Assembly: GCF_023155745.1 (NCBI RefSeq)
Contig: NZ_JAKNUS010000009.1
Coordinates: 86,288 to 150,287 of the forward strand
From: Microbacterium kunmingense
GTDB lineage: Bacteria; Actinomycetota; Actinomycetes; Actinomycetales; Microbacteriaceae
Length of the DNA stretch: 64,000 nucleotides
Direction: 5' to 3'
Below, piece by piece: positions 10,272 to 18,203 of the stretch. The position numbers and the translations under genes are program-made. Each line of letters starts with the position of its first letter. Positions within the stretch are counted from its first letter, which is position 1. The notes under the pieces are model-generated. The model worked only from the letters and a program-made list of their open reading frames with translations. It was not told the origin of the DNA and made no database searches.

Positions 10272-11081
10272 TCAGTCGCTCCTGCGCATCGCGCGCACAC
10301 CGACCGCGAGACCCACCGCGGCCAGCAGCACCGCCGCGACCCAGCCCCACAGCACCACCGGCGCCCCGAGGTCACCGGCGAACAGCGCCCGCTCGGCCTG
10401 CACGACCCAGTTGATCGGGTTCACCGTCGCGACCGCCCGCATCCACGCCGGCCCGTCGTCGAGCGGCAGCAGCACGCCCGAGAGGATCAGCAGCGGGAAG
10501 ATCAGCGTCTGCTGCACGCCCCAGAAGAGCCACTCGCGGTCTTTCGTCTTGATCGCGAGCGTGTACGACAGCGACCCGAGCCCCACGCCGAAGACCGCGA
10601 GCAGCAGGATCCCCACGACCATCCCGGCGACGTTCACCGGGAACCCGAACGGCAGCGCGATCAGCACGATGATGATCGCCTGCACCACGATCGGCACCGT
10701 CTCCTTCAGTGCCCGCCCGACCAGCAGCGATGCCCGCGAGATCGGCGCCACCAGCGTCCGCTCGTGCGAGCCGGTCATCATCTCGTACTGGAGGTTCGAC
10801 CCGGTCGCCCCGGTGCCGAACAGCACGATCATCACCAGCACGCCCGGCACGAACCACCTAAGCGTCTCGCTCACCGGCTCGCCCGACTGCCCCACGAGCA
10901 GCGGCGCGAAGAGCCCCAGGAACACCAGCGGCTGCACGAGGCTGAAGATCACCGTGAACGGGTCGCGGAGCGTCGGCCGGAGCTCCCGCGTCAGCACATT
11001 CCACGTGTCCCGGGCGACGTTCGGTCGCACCACGGTGTCAGGACGATCGGATGCCAGGGACTGACTGATCTGCGTGCTCAT
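10272..11081 (-). CDS. ABC-2 exporter permease, DrrB-like
   Basis: This 269-residue inner-membrane protein has six predicted helices. It begins with the LTRELRPTLRDPFTVIFSLVQPLVFLGLFAPLL segment typical of the daunorubicin-resistance DrrB family and ends with a helix and a short RAMRRSD tail. It forms an exporter with the ATPase encoded immediately upstream; the ATG overlaps the ATPase stop by four bases. Drug, lipid or polyketide export is the known role of the family; the substrate here is unknown. Confidence 0.9.
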   Translation of the reverse strand: MSTQISQSLASDRPDTVVRPNVARDTWNVLTRELRPTLRDPFTVIFSLVQPLVFLGLFAPLLVGQSGEPVSETLRWFVPGVLVMIVLFGTGATGSNLQYEMMTGSHERTLVAPISRASLLVGRALKETVPIVVQAIIIVLIALPFGFPVNVAGMVVGILLLAVFGVGLGSLSYTLAIKTKDREWLFWGVQQTLIFPLLILSGVLLPLDDGPAWMRAVATVNPINWVVQAERALFAGDLGAPVVLWGWVAAVLLAAVGLAVGVRAMRRSD

Positions 11082-12145
11082 CGCACCACTCCTTCGGTTG
11101 CGGCCCGAGCGGCCTGGTCGTCACCGGCGGCGCCCTCGGGCGCCTCCTCTTCAGCGTGGTCCGCCGGCTGGTCGGCGTCGCGGAGCGTGCGCCCCGTGAG
11201 ACTGAGGAACACGTCGTCGAGCGTCGGGGGTACCCCGGTCGCCCGCACCACCTCGATGCCCGCGGCGTCGAGCTCGCGCACCGCGCGCGGTAGCAGCAGG
11301 TCACCCTCCGGCACCGTGACGGCGAGATCCGCGGCATCGCTCCCCTCGACGCGCCGCACGTCCCGCGCGCTGAGCGCCGCAAGGACCGGAAGCGCGCGCT
11401 CCGCGGCATCCGCTGTCCGGAAACCGAAGGTCAGCACATCGCCCGCGAGCTCGGCCTTCAGGCGTGCGGCGGTGTCGTCGGCGATGACGCGACCCTTGTC
11501 CATGACCATGACGCGCTCGGCGTAGCGGTCTGCCTCCTCGAGGTAGTGGGTGGTGAGGAAGATCGTCGTGCCGAAGCGTTCGCGCAGGTCGAGGATGTGC
11601 TGCCAGAGGTTCGCGCGACTCTGCGGATCGAGGCCCGTCGACGGTTCGTCGAGGAAGATCAGCGGCGGCGCGTGCATGAGTCCGAGCGCGATGTCGAGGC
11701 GCCGCTTCTGCCCGCCGCTGAGCTGCTGCACGGAGCGGGCCGCGAACCCCGACAGATCAAGCGATTCGATCAGTTCGTCTGCCCGAGCGGATGCCGCGGC
11801 CCGGCCCATCCCGTAGAAGGCACCCTGGCTCAGCAGCTCGTCGCGCGCGCGCTGGGAGTAACTGCCGCTGGTGAGCTGACCGACGTATCCGATACGGGCG
11901 CGGACGCCCGCGGGGTCGCGGAGGATGTCGTGGCCGACGACGCGCGCGGTGCCCGACGTCGGCGGGATGAGGGTGGTGAGCATGCGCAGGCTGGTCGATT
12001 TGCCGGCGCCGTTGGGCCCGAGGAATGCGACGAGTTCGCCGCGCTGCACCTCGAACGAGAGGTCGGTGACCGCCGCCACGGTCTTCTTTTTCACGGTGAA
12101 GCGCTTGGTGAGCCCCCGCGCTTCGATGATCGGTTCGTTCGCCAT
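11078..12145 (-). CDS. ABC exporter ATP-binding protein, DrrA-like
   Basis: The 355-residue ATPase has Walker A GPNGAGKST near residue 40, signature LSGGQKRRLDIA, Walker B LIFLDEPSTGLDPQSR and the H-loop LTTHYLEEADRYAER. This matches the daunorubicin-resistance DrrA type, including a C-terminal regulatory region of about 100 residues with the GVPPTLDDVFLSLTGR motif. The C-terminal 30 residues are acidic and Ala-rich. ATG at 12145 begins MANEPIIEARGLTKRF; longer in-frame starts run into the divergent regulator gene. Only 61 bases separate it from the divergent WYL regulator, which is therefore its likely controller. Confidence 0.9.
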   Translation of the reverse strand: MANEPIIEARGLTKRFTVKKKTVAAVTDLSFEVQRGELVAFLGPNGAGKSTSLRMLTTLIPPTSGTARVVGHDILRDPAGVRARIGYVGQLTSGSYSQRARDELLSQGAFYGMGRAAASARADELIESLDLSGFAARSVQQLSGGQKRRLDIALGLMHAPPLIFLDEPSTGLDPQSRANLWQHILDLRERFGTTIFLTTHYLEEADRYAERVMVMDKGRVIADDTAARLKAELAGDVLTFGFRTADAAERALPVLAALSARDVRRVEGSDAADLAVTVPEGDLLLPRAVRELDAAGIEVVRATGVPPTLDDVFLSLTGRTLRDADQPADHAEEEAPEGAAGDDQAARAATEGVVR

Positions 12146-12206
12146 GGGAAGACGGTAGGAGGGAACCCGGACAGATCCTGTCCGCGAGAGCCGGCAGAAT
12201 CGACGC

Positions 12207-13223
12207 ATGTCCGACACGACGACCCGCGCGCTCGCTTTGTTGAATCTGCTGCAGACGCATCGCCACTGGCCGGGCACCGAACTCGCGGCCCGGCTGGGCG
12301 TGACCGAGCGCACGGTGCGACGCGACGTCGAGCGCCTCCGCGACCTCGGCTACCGCATCGAGTCCACACCCGGCATCGCGGGCGGCTACCGCCTCGAAGC
12401 GGGGAGCGCCGTGCCCCCTCTCCTCCTCACCGACGAGGAGGCCGTCGCCATGGCGATCGGGCTGCGCGTCGCGGCATCCCAGCGTCTGGTCAGCGGACCC
12501 GAGACGACCCTCACCGCACTGGCCAAACTGGAGCAGGTGCTGCCGGCGCCCCTTCGACGCCGCGTGAACGCCCTCGCCGACGCGGTGCAGCCGGCAGGCA
12601 TCCAGTCGGGAGCGGCGGTGTCGAGCGAGGTGCTCGGCGAACTGGCGCTGGCGATCCGCGATCACGAGCGCGTGCGATTCGACTACACCTCGATGACCGG
12701 GGCGGAGACCCGACGCCGCGTCGAGCCGCACGCCCTCGCCCCCGCCGACCGGCACTGGTATCTGCTGTGCTGGGATCTGGAGCGCGACGACTGGCGCACC
12801 TTCCGCGTCGACCGGCTCGCGCGGGTCGAGCACACCCGGGTGCTCTTCGAGCCGCGGCCGTTGACGCCGGAGGAGATCGAGGGCTTCATCCTCGTCGCTC
12901 GCTCATGGACCCGCCAGCCGGTCGAAGCCGACGCCGTCATCGACCTGCCGTTCGACGTCATGAAGGAGCATTTCGGCATCTGGGGGCAGGGGGCGACAGA
13001 AGAGGATGCCACGCACACGCGCTGGCCCGTCGGTGGCGCCGATTTCCGCGAGACCATGTACGGCCTGTCGTGGATCCCCGCCGGCGTCGACTACACCACC
13101 GACCTCGCCGAGCCGTCGCGTTCCGAGCTGCGGGAGGTTCTGGATCGGATGCTGCGCGCCCTCGACGCTCCCCCTCCGCCGCCCGCCCGGTCGATGACCG
13201 CGCAACACACCGTCACACCCTGA
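12207..13223 (+). CDS. HTH-WYL domain transcriptional regulator (YafY family)
   Basis: The 338-residue protein has an N-terminal winged helix (LNLLQTHRHWPGTELAARLGVTERTVRRDVERLRDLGYRI in two stretches), then a WYL domain with RRRVEPHALAPADRHWYLLCWDLERDDWRTFRVDR. It ends with a WCX-like C-terminal extension. WYL domains sense small ligands or nucleic acid and control DNA-damage, metabolic or transport genes. It is divergent from the DrrAB-like exporter, the natural target. A second WYL regulator of the same build lies at 30128. Confidence 0.9.
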   Translation: MSDTTTRALALLNLLQTHRHWPGTELAARLGVTERTVRRDVERLRDLGYRIESTPGIAGGYRLEAGSAVPPLLLTDEEAVAMAIGLRVAASQRLVSGPETTLTALAKLEQVLPAPLRRRVNALADAVQPAGIQSGAAVSSEVLGELALAIRDHERVRFDYTSMTGAETRRRVEPHALAPADRHWYLLCWDLERDDWRTFRVDRLARVEHTRVLFEPRPLTPEEIEGFILVARSWTRQPVEADAVIDLPFDVMKEHFGIWGQGATEEDATHTRWPVGGADFRETMYGLSWIPAGVDYTTDLAEPSRSELREVLDRMLRALDAPPPPPARSMTAQHTVTP

Positions 13224-13279
13224 CACTCTCCTTCACATTCCTGGCGGATGTCGCGGGGCTCACGTAGCGTCGAGGACAT

Positions 13280-13355
13280 CGCGGCGATCCGGGCGGTCCC
13301 GGGCTCCGGCTCATATCCGGCAGCGTTGCGGGTTCGACTCCCGCCGTCGCGTCCA
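13280..13355 (+). tRNA. tRNA-Met(CAU)-like element with a divergent D arm
   Basis: A 76-base cloverleaf can be drawn. A seven-pair acceptor stem CGCGGCG/CGTCGCG (13280-13286 with 13345-13351, one G-U) is followed by T at the discriminator position and an encoded CCA at 13353-13355. The T arm is GCGGG-TTCGACT-CCCGC (13328-13344). The anticodon loop CTCATAT (13310-13316) has U33 and anticodon CAU but is closed by only four clear pairs. Departures are A instead of U at position 8, a short D loop GCGGTC closed by CCGG/CCGG, and no A14. It could be a real but odd tRNA, a pseudo-tRNA, or an old attachment-site remnant. Confidence 0.45.
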
Positions 13356-13397
13356 CGCCCGCCCCGCTCCCATTCGTTCGAAGAGGCGCTGTCGCGG

Positions 13398-13634
13398 GTG
13401 TCGGAGCGCCTCGCCGTGGTGGCTCACGAGCAGGCGGAGCAGCTCAAGCAGGAACGGCTGGCGATGGCGCGCGAGGGACGCTGGACCGGGCCCGAGTCCG
13501 TGACGTCGTCCGTCGGGTCGGTCACCGACGCCGGCGGCGGCCGCGAACATCAGAAGACCACCGGCGGGCAGAAGCGCGACGCCTCCCGCATCGCGCAGGG
13601 CGCGCGCCGTCAGGCCAAGCGCGACGCGCAGTAG
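13398..13634 (+). CDS. Small charged hypothetical protein (78 aa)
   Basis: From GTG at 13398 the product is VSERLAVVAHEQAEQLKQER and on: a helical, Glu/Gln-rich first half and a basic, Gly-rich second half ending RRQAKRDAQ. The codon pattern is like its neighbours. The start is uncertain. The open frame extends back to 13248, through the tRNA-like element, but the residues there are Pro/Arg/Ser-rich and non-coding in appearance; GAAGAGG lies about ten bases upstream of 13398. No family is recognised. The basic tail suggests nucleic-acid contact, as inference only. Confidence 0.45.
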   Translation: MSERLAVVAHEQAEQLKQERLAMAREGRWTGPESVTSSVGSVTDAGGGREHQKTTGGQKRDASRIAQGARRQAKRDAQ

Positions 13635-13648
13635 CCCCCACGCCGGCT

Positions 13649-13728
13649 GTTGAGCGAGCGCAGCGCCCCGGTCGTCGAGCGACCACAGCCCACCCCCGGT
13701 CGTTGAGCGAGCGCAGCGAGTCGAAACG
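13649..13728. repeat. Intergenic repeat GTTGAGCGAGCGCAGCG, two copies
   Basis: GTTGAGCGAGCGCAGCG occurs at 13649-13665 and again at 13702-13718, where it continues as AGTCGAAACG. A diverged inverted form lies at about 15020-15058 (CGTTTCGACTCGAGTGCTCC and onward), so copies sit on either side of the YdeI-like and TM2-domain genes. This element is very frequent between genes in Microbacteriaceae genomes. Here it follows gene ends and may contribute to termination. Confidence 0.7.
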
Positions 13729-13763
13729 CCCGCAACGTCCGACCCCGCGTCTACCCTGCAACC

Positions 13764-14336
13764 ATGGTCGCGACCTCCGACAAGCCCGAGCTCCACGTCG
13801 ACACCGTCGAGGAGTGGGAGCGCTGGCTCGAGTCCGATCCCGGCCCCGAGGGCGTGCGGCTTCGCGTGCGGAAGACGGCCTCGAAGAAGCCCGGCATCTC
13901 CTATGCCGAGGCGCTCGACGCCGCGCTGTGCTTCGGATGGATCGACGGTCAGAAGCTGTCGCTCGACGCGGACTACTTCCTTCAGGTGTTCACGCCGCGT
14001 CGGCCGCGCGGAGTCTGGTCGAAGGTCAACATCGCGCATGCCGAGCGTCTGATCGCCGAGGGACGGATGCGCCCCGCCGGGCAGCGCGAGATCGACCGCG
14101 CGAAAGCCGACGGGCGCTGGGACGCCGCGTATCGCCAGAGCGACGGCGACGTCCCGGCCGAACTCCAGGCAGCTCTGGACGCCGACCCCGCCATCGCCGC
14201 CGCGTTCGCCGCCCAGTCAGCGCAGAACCGCTTCGCGATGTCGTTCCGGATCAGCAACCTCAAGCGGCCGGAGTCGCGCGCTGCGCGCGTCGCACAGTAT
14301 GTCGCCATGCTCGAGCGCGGCGAGACGATCCACTAG
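13764..14336 (+). CDS. YdeI/OmpD-associated family protein
   Basis: The 190-residue cytosolic protein matches the YdeI-type family: LHVDTVEEWERWLESDP at the start, ISYAEALDAALCFGWIDGQK near residue 50, and FTPRRPRGVWSKVNIAHAERLIAEGRM near residue 77. It ends with the FRISNLKRPESRAARVAQYVAML helix. Relatives are annotated as bacteriocin-protection or OmpD-associated proteins, but the molecular function is not established. It is flanked by intergenic repeats and appears to be a single-gene unit. Confidence 0.85.
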   Translation: MVATSDKPELHVDTVEEWERWLESDPGPEGVRLRVRKTASKKPGISYAEALDAALCFGWIDGQKLSLDADYFLQVFTPRRPRGVWSKVNIAHAERLIAEGRMRPAGQREIDRAKADGRWDAAYRQSDGDVPAELQAALDADPAIAAAFAAQSAQNRFAMSFRISNLKRPESRAARVAQYVAMLERGETIH

Positions 14337-14458
14337 GCCCGAGTCGCAAGAGCCCCCGCGTCAGCCCGGAAGATGCTCTGCACCCCCGGACACGGAGAGC
14401 TTCGAGAGTTACCCTGGGCGGGCGCGCCACCGGCGACGCCGAGCGAAGGATCCCGACG

Positions 14459-15013
14459 ATGAACCCTCCCCCCACGCCACCCGCCGGCTGGTACGACGTT
14501 CCCGCGGGAGGCAAGCGATTCTGGGACGGGACGAGCTGGTCGGCCGATGTCGTCGGCGCGCCGAGCGCGACCGCCGAGTACGAGGCGCTCGATCCCTACC
14601 TGCCGCCGCCGCGCGCGACGGCCACTGTCGCAACCGTGCCGATGACTCCCCTCGTGGAGGCTGCGCCCGCCGGGTGGTATCCGGGTCCCACGGGAGCGCT
14701 GCGGTGGTGGGACGGGGTGCAGTGGGGACCGTTCGCCCCACCCGCTCCCCTTGTCGGGACACCCGCGAAAGAGGTCGGGATGGCCTACCTCTTCCTCCTT
14801 CTTCTCGGCGGAGTGGCGGCCCACCGCTTCTACCTCGGACTCATCCCCTCGGCGATCCTCTTCAACGTCCTGTGGTGGGGAGGGTGGCTGCTGTCGATCC
14901 TGCTGATCGGGATCCCAATGATCCTCGCGGCGGCGATCTGGTGGGTCGTGGACCTCTTCCTTCTCCCGAGCATGGTCCGCCGGGCGAATGCGATCCGGGC
15001 GATGGGGCAGTAG
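14459..15013 (+). CDS. TM2-domain membrane protein with two DUF2510 motifs
   Basis: The 184-residue protein begins with two copies of the PAGWYxxPxGxxRxWDGxxW motif (residues about 5-25 and 73-93). This is the DUF2510 repeat common in actinobacterial membrane proteins. A TM2 domain follows: VGMAYLFLLLLGGVAAHRFYLG, then LIPSAILFNVLWWGGWLLSILLIGIPMILAAAIWWVVDLFLLPSMV in two or three helices. The ATG at 14459 follows GAAGGA at a good distance; in-frame upstream sequence is Arg-rich and not coding. The function of TM2/DUF2510 proteins in bacteria is unknown. Confidence 0.88.
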   Translation: MNPPPTPPAGWYDVPAGGKRFWDGTSWSADVVGAPSATAEYEALDPYLPPPRATATVATVPMTPLVEAAPAGWYPGPTGALRWWDGVQWGPFAPPAPLVGTPAKEVGMAYLFLLLLGGVAAHRFYLGLIPSAILFNVLWWGGWLLSILLIGIPMILAAAIWWVVDLFLLPSMVRRANAIRAMGQ

Positions 15014-15053
15014 GCCGCTGCGTTTCGACTCGAGTGCTCCGCACCCTCGCTAC

Positions 15054-15863
15054 TCAGCGCTCGCAGACCCACCCGTCGCCGTCACGATCCTGGTACCAGT
15101 GGTATTCGGGATCGACGCCCTGCTGATAGTCCCCGTAGCCGTTGTCGTTCGCCTCGCCGCACGTGCCGAAGCGCGCGTCGGTCACCGGCGCGGCGGGGGG
15201 AGGCTCTGGGGCGGGAGGCGGCTCAGGCGCGGGTTCCGCCGGCATCTGATGAGCGGCGTCAGCGGCGACGTAGTCCTTCTCGCGCGGATGAAAGCCATAC
15301 CCGTCGCGACCGTCGTACTTCGCGATCGCCCACCCGGTGTTGATCATGTGCGTCCGGGCGTCCCGCCCGTTCACGATCACGTACCGCAAGAGTCGGCCAT
15401 ACTGATCGGCGTCGTCGCGGCCTTCGACCGCAACGAGCGTCAGTGACCCGGCCCTAAGGAACGAGTCGAGCTCGGATCCCGCCTCGGCGTAACCCCAGGT
15501 CCCTTCTTCAGGCGCGTCGATTCCGATGAGCCTGACGTCGCCGACACTCGTGGAAATGGTGTCCCCGTCGACGATCGCCAGGAGGTCTGCGGCCTGATCC
15601 GTATGCGTGGGCGTAGGCGTCGATGTCTTTGATTCCGACTCAATCGGAGCCGCAAACGGCGCGGGGGTCGACGAGGGCGCTTCCTCGGCCACCGCCACCG
15701 AGTTTCGATCGCCGGCCCCGGAGATCACGGCATTCGCCATGCCACCCGTGACGAAGAAGCCGACCGCGGACGCAACGGTCACCCACGTCGCAACCTTCCG
15801 GTTGCGGAATCGCAGCCAGGTCGGCCGGTTTCTGGCGAGGCCCACGATTCCGGTGGTCAGCAC
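15054..15863 (-). CDS. Membrane-anchored thermonuclease with C-terminal excalibur domain
   Basis: The 269-residue protein has an N-terminal hydrophobic anchor (WVTVASAVGFFVTGGMANAVI), a Ser/Thr/Pro-rich linker, and a staphylococcal-nuclease-like domain (AIVDGDTISTSVGDVRLIGIDAPEEG through RDARTHMINTGWAIAKYDG, residues about 95-200). A Pro/Glu linker leads to a C-terminal excalibur motif ending WYQDRDGDGWVCER, which binds calcium in related proteins. The predicted activity is extracellular calcium-dependent nuclease. The start is uncertain: GTG at 15863 has no clear ribosome site, and a further hydrophobic stretch (ILLSPVFAIIFLVV) is readable just upstream of it in frame, closed by a TAG at about 15915. 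A frame slip at the N-terminus is possible. Confidence 0.8.
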   Translation of the reverse strand: MLTTGIVGLARNRPTWLRFRNRKVATWVTVASAVGFFVTGGMANAVISGAGDRNSVAVAEEAPSSTPAPFAAPIESESKTSTPTPTHTDQAADLLAIVDGDTISTSVGDVRLIGIDAPEEGTWGYAEAGSELDSFLRAGSLTLVAVEGRDDADQYGRLLRYVIVNGRDARTHMINTGWAIAKYDGRDGYGFHPREKDYVAADAAHQMPAEPAPEPPPAPEPPPAAPVTDARFGTCGEANDNGYGDYQQGVDPEYHWYQDRDGDGWVCER

Positions 15864-15999
15864 GACGAGGAAGATGATGGCGAAGACCGGCGAGAGCAGA
15901 ATGCCGGGGTGAGACTACCTTCCCCACGAGAGCAAAGCCGTACATGGAGGTCGTGCCCGTATTCGTGTCGCGCAGGAAGGAGGTTCAGCCGTCGCGCAA

Positions 16000-16635
16000 T
16001 CAGCGCGAACGTCGGCTGCCGCCTTCGCCCCCACGCACCGGCCGATACGGTTCCTCCTGCACGGCATGTGCGAGCACGAGCTTGAGGGACAGCATGACCG
16101 GCAGCCAGCCCCACATCTCCGGCGACGGCGTGGAGACCGCGACCATCGTGGCGAGCGCGCAGAAGCCGAGCCCGGCCGGCCGCTCGAGGTAGAGAGGTAC
16201 GGCACGCACGAGCGCGGTGCCTGCGAGGATCGCGATGTACCACAAGACGCCCCACCACCACAGGTGCGGAGGGTAGACCACGCCGACGATGACCGGATGA
16301 ATGTGCAGGGCCGTGAAGAGCACCGGCCGCCGCACGAGTCTCCCGCCGATCGATCGCTCGGTCGCCGACGGCGGACCGAAGTGATCGCGTTTCGCGGCGT
16401 TGAGCCCGTTCGCGACGACGCCGCCGACGACATCCATCGCGATGATCGCCGCCAGAATGTACTGCACGACATTCCAGTCGGCGCGGTGGATCCACGCGGC
16501 GAACACGATGATCGCCGCCCCCGCGACGCCGACCCCGTACGTCAGCATCTTCTCGGCGCGCGTCGCGCCCGCCCCCAAGAGTGCATCGCCCCTCGCATCG
16601 GGAGCGGCCCAGTCCACCTCGCTGCCGGATTTCAT
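16000..16635 (-). CDS. Integral membrane protein of unknown function, last gene of the 16-19 kb operon
   Basis: From ATG at 16635 the 211-residue product begins MKSGSEVDWAAPDARGDALL. It then has about five helices, including YGVGVAGAAIIVFAAWI, VVQYILAAIIAMDVVGGVVANGL, HPVIVGVVYPPHLWWWGVLWYIAIL and FCALATMVAVSTP. His and Trp residues cluster in the HPVIVGVVYPPHLWWWG segment. The ATG overlaps the stop of the dehydrogenase gene by four bases. I do not recognise the family. It is the sixth gene of a tightly packed unit and may be its transporter or a membrane enzyme. Confidence 0.75.
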   Translation of the reverse strand: MKSGSEVDWAAPDARGDALLGAGATRAEKMLTYGVGVAGAAIIVFAAWIHRADWNVVQYILAAIIAMDVVGGVVANGLNAAKRDHFGPPSATERSIGGRLVRRPVLFTALHIHPVIVGVVYPPHLWWWGVLWYIAILAGTALVRAVPLYLERPAGLGFCALATMVAVSTPSPEMWGWLPVMLSLKLVLAHAVQEEPYRPVRGGEGGSRRSR

Positions 16636-17381
16636 CGCACCCCTCCCGCCACATCGAGCACCGTGCCCGTGACGTAGCCGGCGTCGGTCGTCGTCAACCA
16701 CTCCACAGCCGCCGCGATCTCATCGGGCGTTGCGGGTCGGCCGAGCGGAGTACGAGCGCCGACCTCTCGGGCCCGGTCGGGGCGTCCGGCGCGCGCATGG
16801 ATCGTCGTGTCCGTCGTCCCGGGGCTGACGGCATTGACGCGGATGCCGGCACCGGCGACCTCCTTCGCAAGTCCGACGGTCAGTGCTTCGACGCCCGCCT
16901 TCGAGGCGGCGTACCACACGTACTCCCCCGGTGCCCCCGTGCGAGCGGCGATCGAGGTGACGTTGACGATGCTGCGGTCACCCTGAGCCGCTTGCGCCTC
17001 CCAGCGACGGACGACCTCGCGACACACGCGCAGCGTCGCGACGAGGTTGACGTCGACCACCTGAGCGACGGTCTCATCCGTCACTGCGGAGAGGGGCCCG
17101 ATCGGGCCCGTGACGCCGGCGTTGTTGACAACGATGACGAGGTCGCCGAGCTCCTTGGTGGCGGCGATCATCCGCTCCGGCGCATCGGTGTCTCGGAGGT
17201 CGCACCGCACCGCCCGCACCTCGACTCCCAGCACCGAGGTCTCTGCCGCGCTTTCGCCCGCGCCGACCTCGTCGGACGTGTAAGTGAAAACGACCGCATG
17301 CCCGCGACGTGCGAGCCGCGCGACGATCGCGCGCCCGATCCCGCGGCTGCCCCCCGTGACGAGGGCGACGCTCCGGGTCAT
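16632..17381 (-). CDS. Short-chain dehydrogenase/reductase
   Basis: The 249-residue SDR enzyme has the cofactor motif TGGSRGIGRAI (residues 9-19), NNAGVTG near residue 91, catalytic Ser in NVTSIAAR and the YAASK pair near residue 157. The C-terminal GTVLDVAGG is typical of FabG-like members. It reduces or oxidises a carbonyl/hydroxyl group with NAD(P)H. It is co-translated with the upstream cupin gene (four-base overlap) and the downstream membrane protein. With a 3-hydroxyacid-dehydrogenase-like enzyme and a thioesterase in the same operon, a hydroxy-acid or acyl-thioester substrate is a reasonable guess. Confidence 0.92.
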   Translation of the reverse strand: MTRSVALVTGGSRGIGRAIVARLARRGHAVVFTYTSDEVGAGESAAETSVLGVEVRAVRCDLRDTDAPERMIAATKELGDLVIVVNNAGVTGPIGPLSAVTDETVAQVVDVNLVATLRVCREVVRRWEAQAAQGDRSIVNVTSIAARTGAPGEYVWYAASKAGVEALTVGLAKEVAGAGIRVNAVSPGTTDTTIHARAGRPDRAREVGARTPLGRPATPDEIAAAVEWLTTTDAGYVTGTVLDVAGGVR

Positions 17382-17704
17382 CCGTGCTTCTCCTTCTTGG
17401 TGTACTCGGCCGGACCGAACACGACGATCACGTCGAGCGGCTCCTCGATGTCGACGAAACGGTGCTCCTCGCCCGCGGGGACGAACAGCACCGCGCCGGG
17501 CACGGCGGCAGCCTCACCGGTGGGGGTTCGGAGGATGCCACGCCCCGACCGCACGAGGTAGATCTCGTCCTCGGTGTGAGGTTGCTGCGGGTCGACCGAT
17601 CCGGCGGGAAGGACGTACCGGCCGACACTGAGGGCGGGAACCCGCAGCACCTCGTCATAGCGGATGGTTTCGGCAGCGTCATCCTCGAATGTGATCTCCC
17701 GCAT
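17378..17704 (-). CDS. Cupin-domain protein
   Basis: The 108-residue single-domain cupin shows both motifs: GSVDPQQPHTEDEIYLVRSGRG (metal ligands His and Glu) and PAGEEHRFVDIEEPLDVIVVFGP (second His). Such small cupins are metal-dependent isomerases, dioxygenases or sensors. ATG at 17704 lies inside the end of the thioesterase gene (26-base overlap), and its stop overlaps the SDR start by four bases. The specific reaction is unknown. Confidence 0.88.
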   Translation of the reverse strand: MREITFEDDAAETIRYDEVLRVPALSVGRYVLPAGSVDPQQPHTEDEIYLVRSGRGILRTPTGEAAAVPGAVLFVPAGEEHRFVDIEEPLDVIVVFGPAEYTKKEKHG

Positions 17705-18203
17705 TCGTGGCCTCCTTTCCGTGTCGCGGCGCGGAGCGGTCCGCGTCCGCTCCCCGTACCGTCATGACCGCACTGTCGGCGATGGCGACGAGGCGATTCT
17801 CGTCGTCGCGGATCTCGCAGCGGTAGTGCGAGACGGTGCGTCCGGCGTGCTCGCACCAGGCCCCCGCCGCGAGCGTCGTGTGCCACACCGGGCGCAGGAA
17901 ACGAAGGCTCAGCTCGATCGTCGCGAACGACTCCCCTTCTCGGATGACGGTGGAATGCGCCGTTCCGATGGCGGCGTCGGCGACCTCGGCGATCGTGCCG
18001 CCGTGGAGCGTTCCCTGCTGATTGCCGTGCACCCGCGTGGAGACCGCCATGCGGACCGTTGCCGCACGTTCATCGACGGCCACGATCTCGATCCCGAGCA
18101 GCTGGGAGATGGGCGTCGGGTACTGCAGCACCGTCGCGTCGGCGGGCAGAAGCTCGCCGGAGACATGACGCTGCAGATAGGTGAGGACGGGGAGACCGGT
18201 CAC
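17679..18203 (-). CDS. PaaI-type hot-dog thioesterase
   Basis: From GTG at 18203 the 174-residue protein reads through the hot-dog core NQQGTLHGGTIAEVADAAIGTAH. The HGG(T/V)-x-E/D catalytic segment and the RFLRPVWHTTLAAGAWCEHAGRTVSHYRCEIRDDE strands are both recognisable. It hydrolyses acyl-CoA or aryl-CoA thioesters in the family. The GTG overlaps the preceding stop (GTGA), the reason for choosing it; the open frame continues upstream only as antisense to the oxidoreductase gene. It overlaps the cupin gene by 26 bases. Confidence 0.85.
   Translation of the reverse strand: MTGLPVLTYLQRHVSGELLPADATVLQYPTPISQLLGIEIVAVDERAATVRMAVSTRVHGNQQGTLHGGTIAEVADAAIGTAHSTVIREGESFATIELSLRFLRPVWHTTLAAGAWCEHAGRTVSHYRCEIRDDENRLVAIADSAVMTVRGADADRSAPRHGKEATNAGDHIRG

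Noticed and set aside
13640..13730. Possible CRISPR-like direct repeats GTTGAGCGAGCGCAGCG
   Set aside because: Only two copies, no regular spacer, no cas genes; it is a common intergenic repeat of these bacteria.
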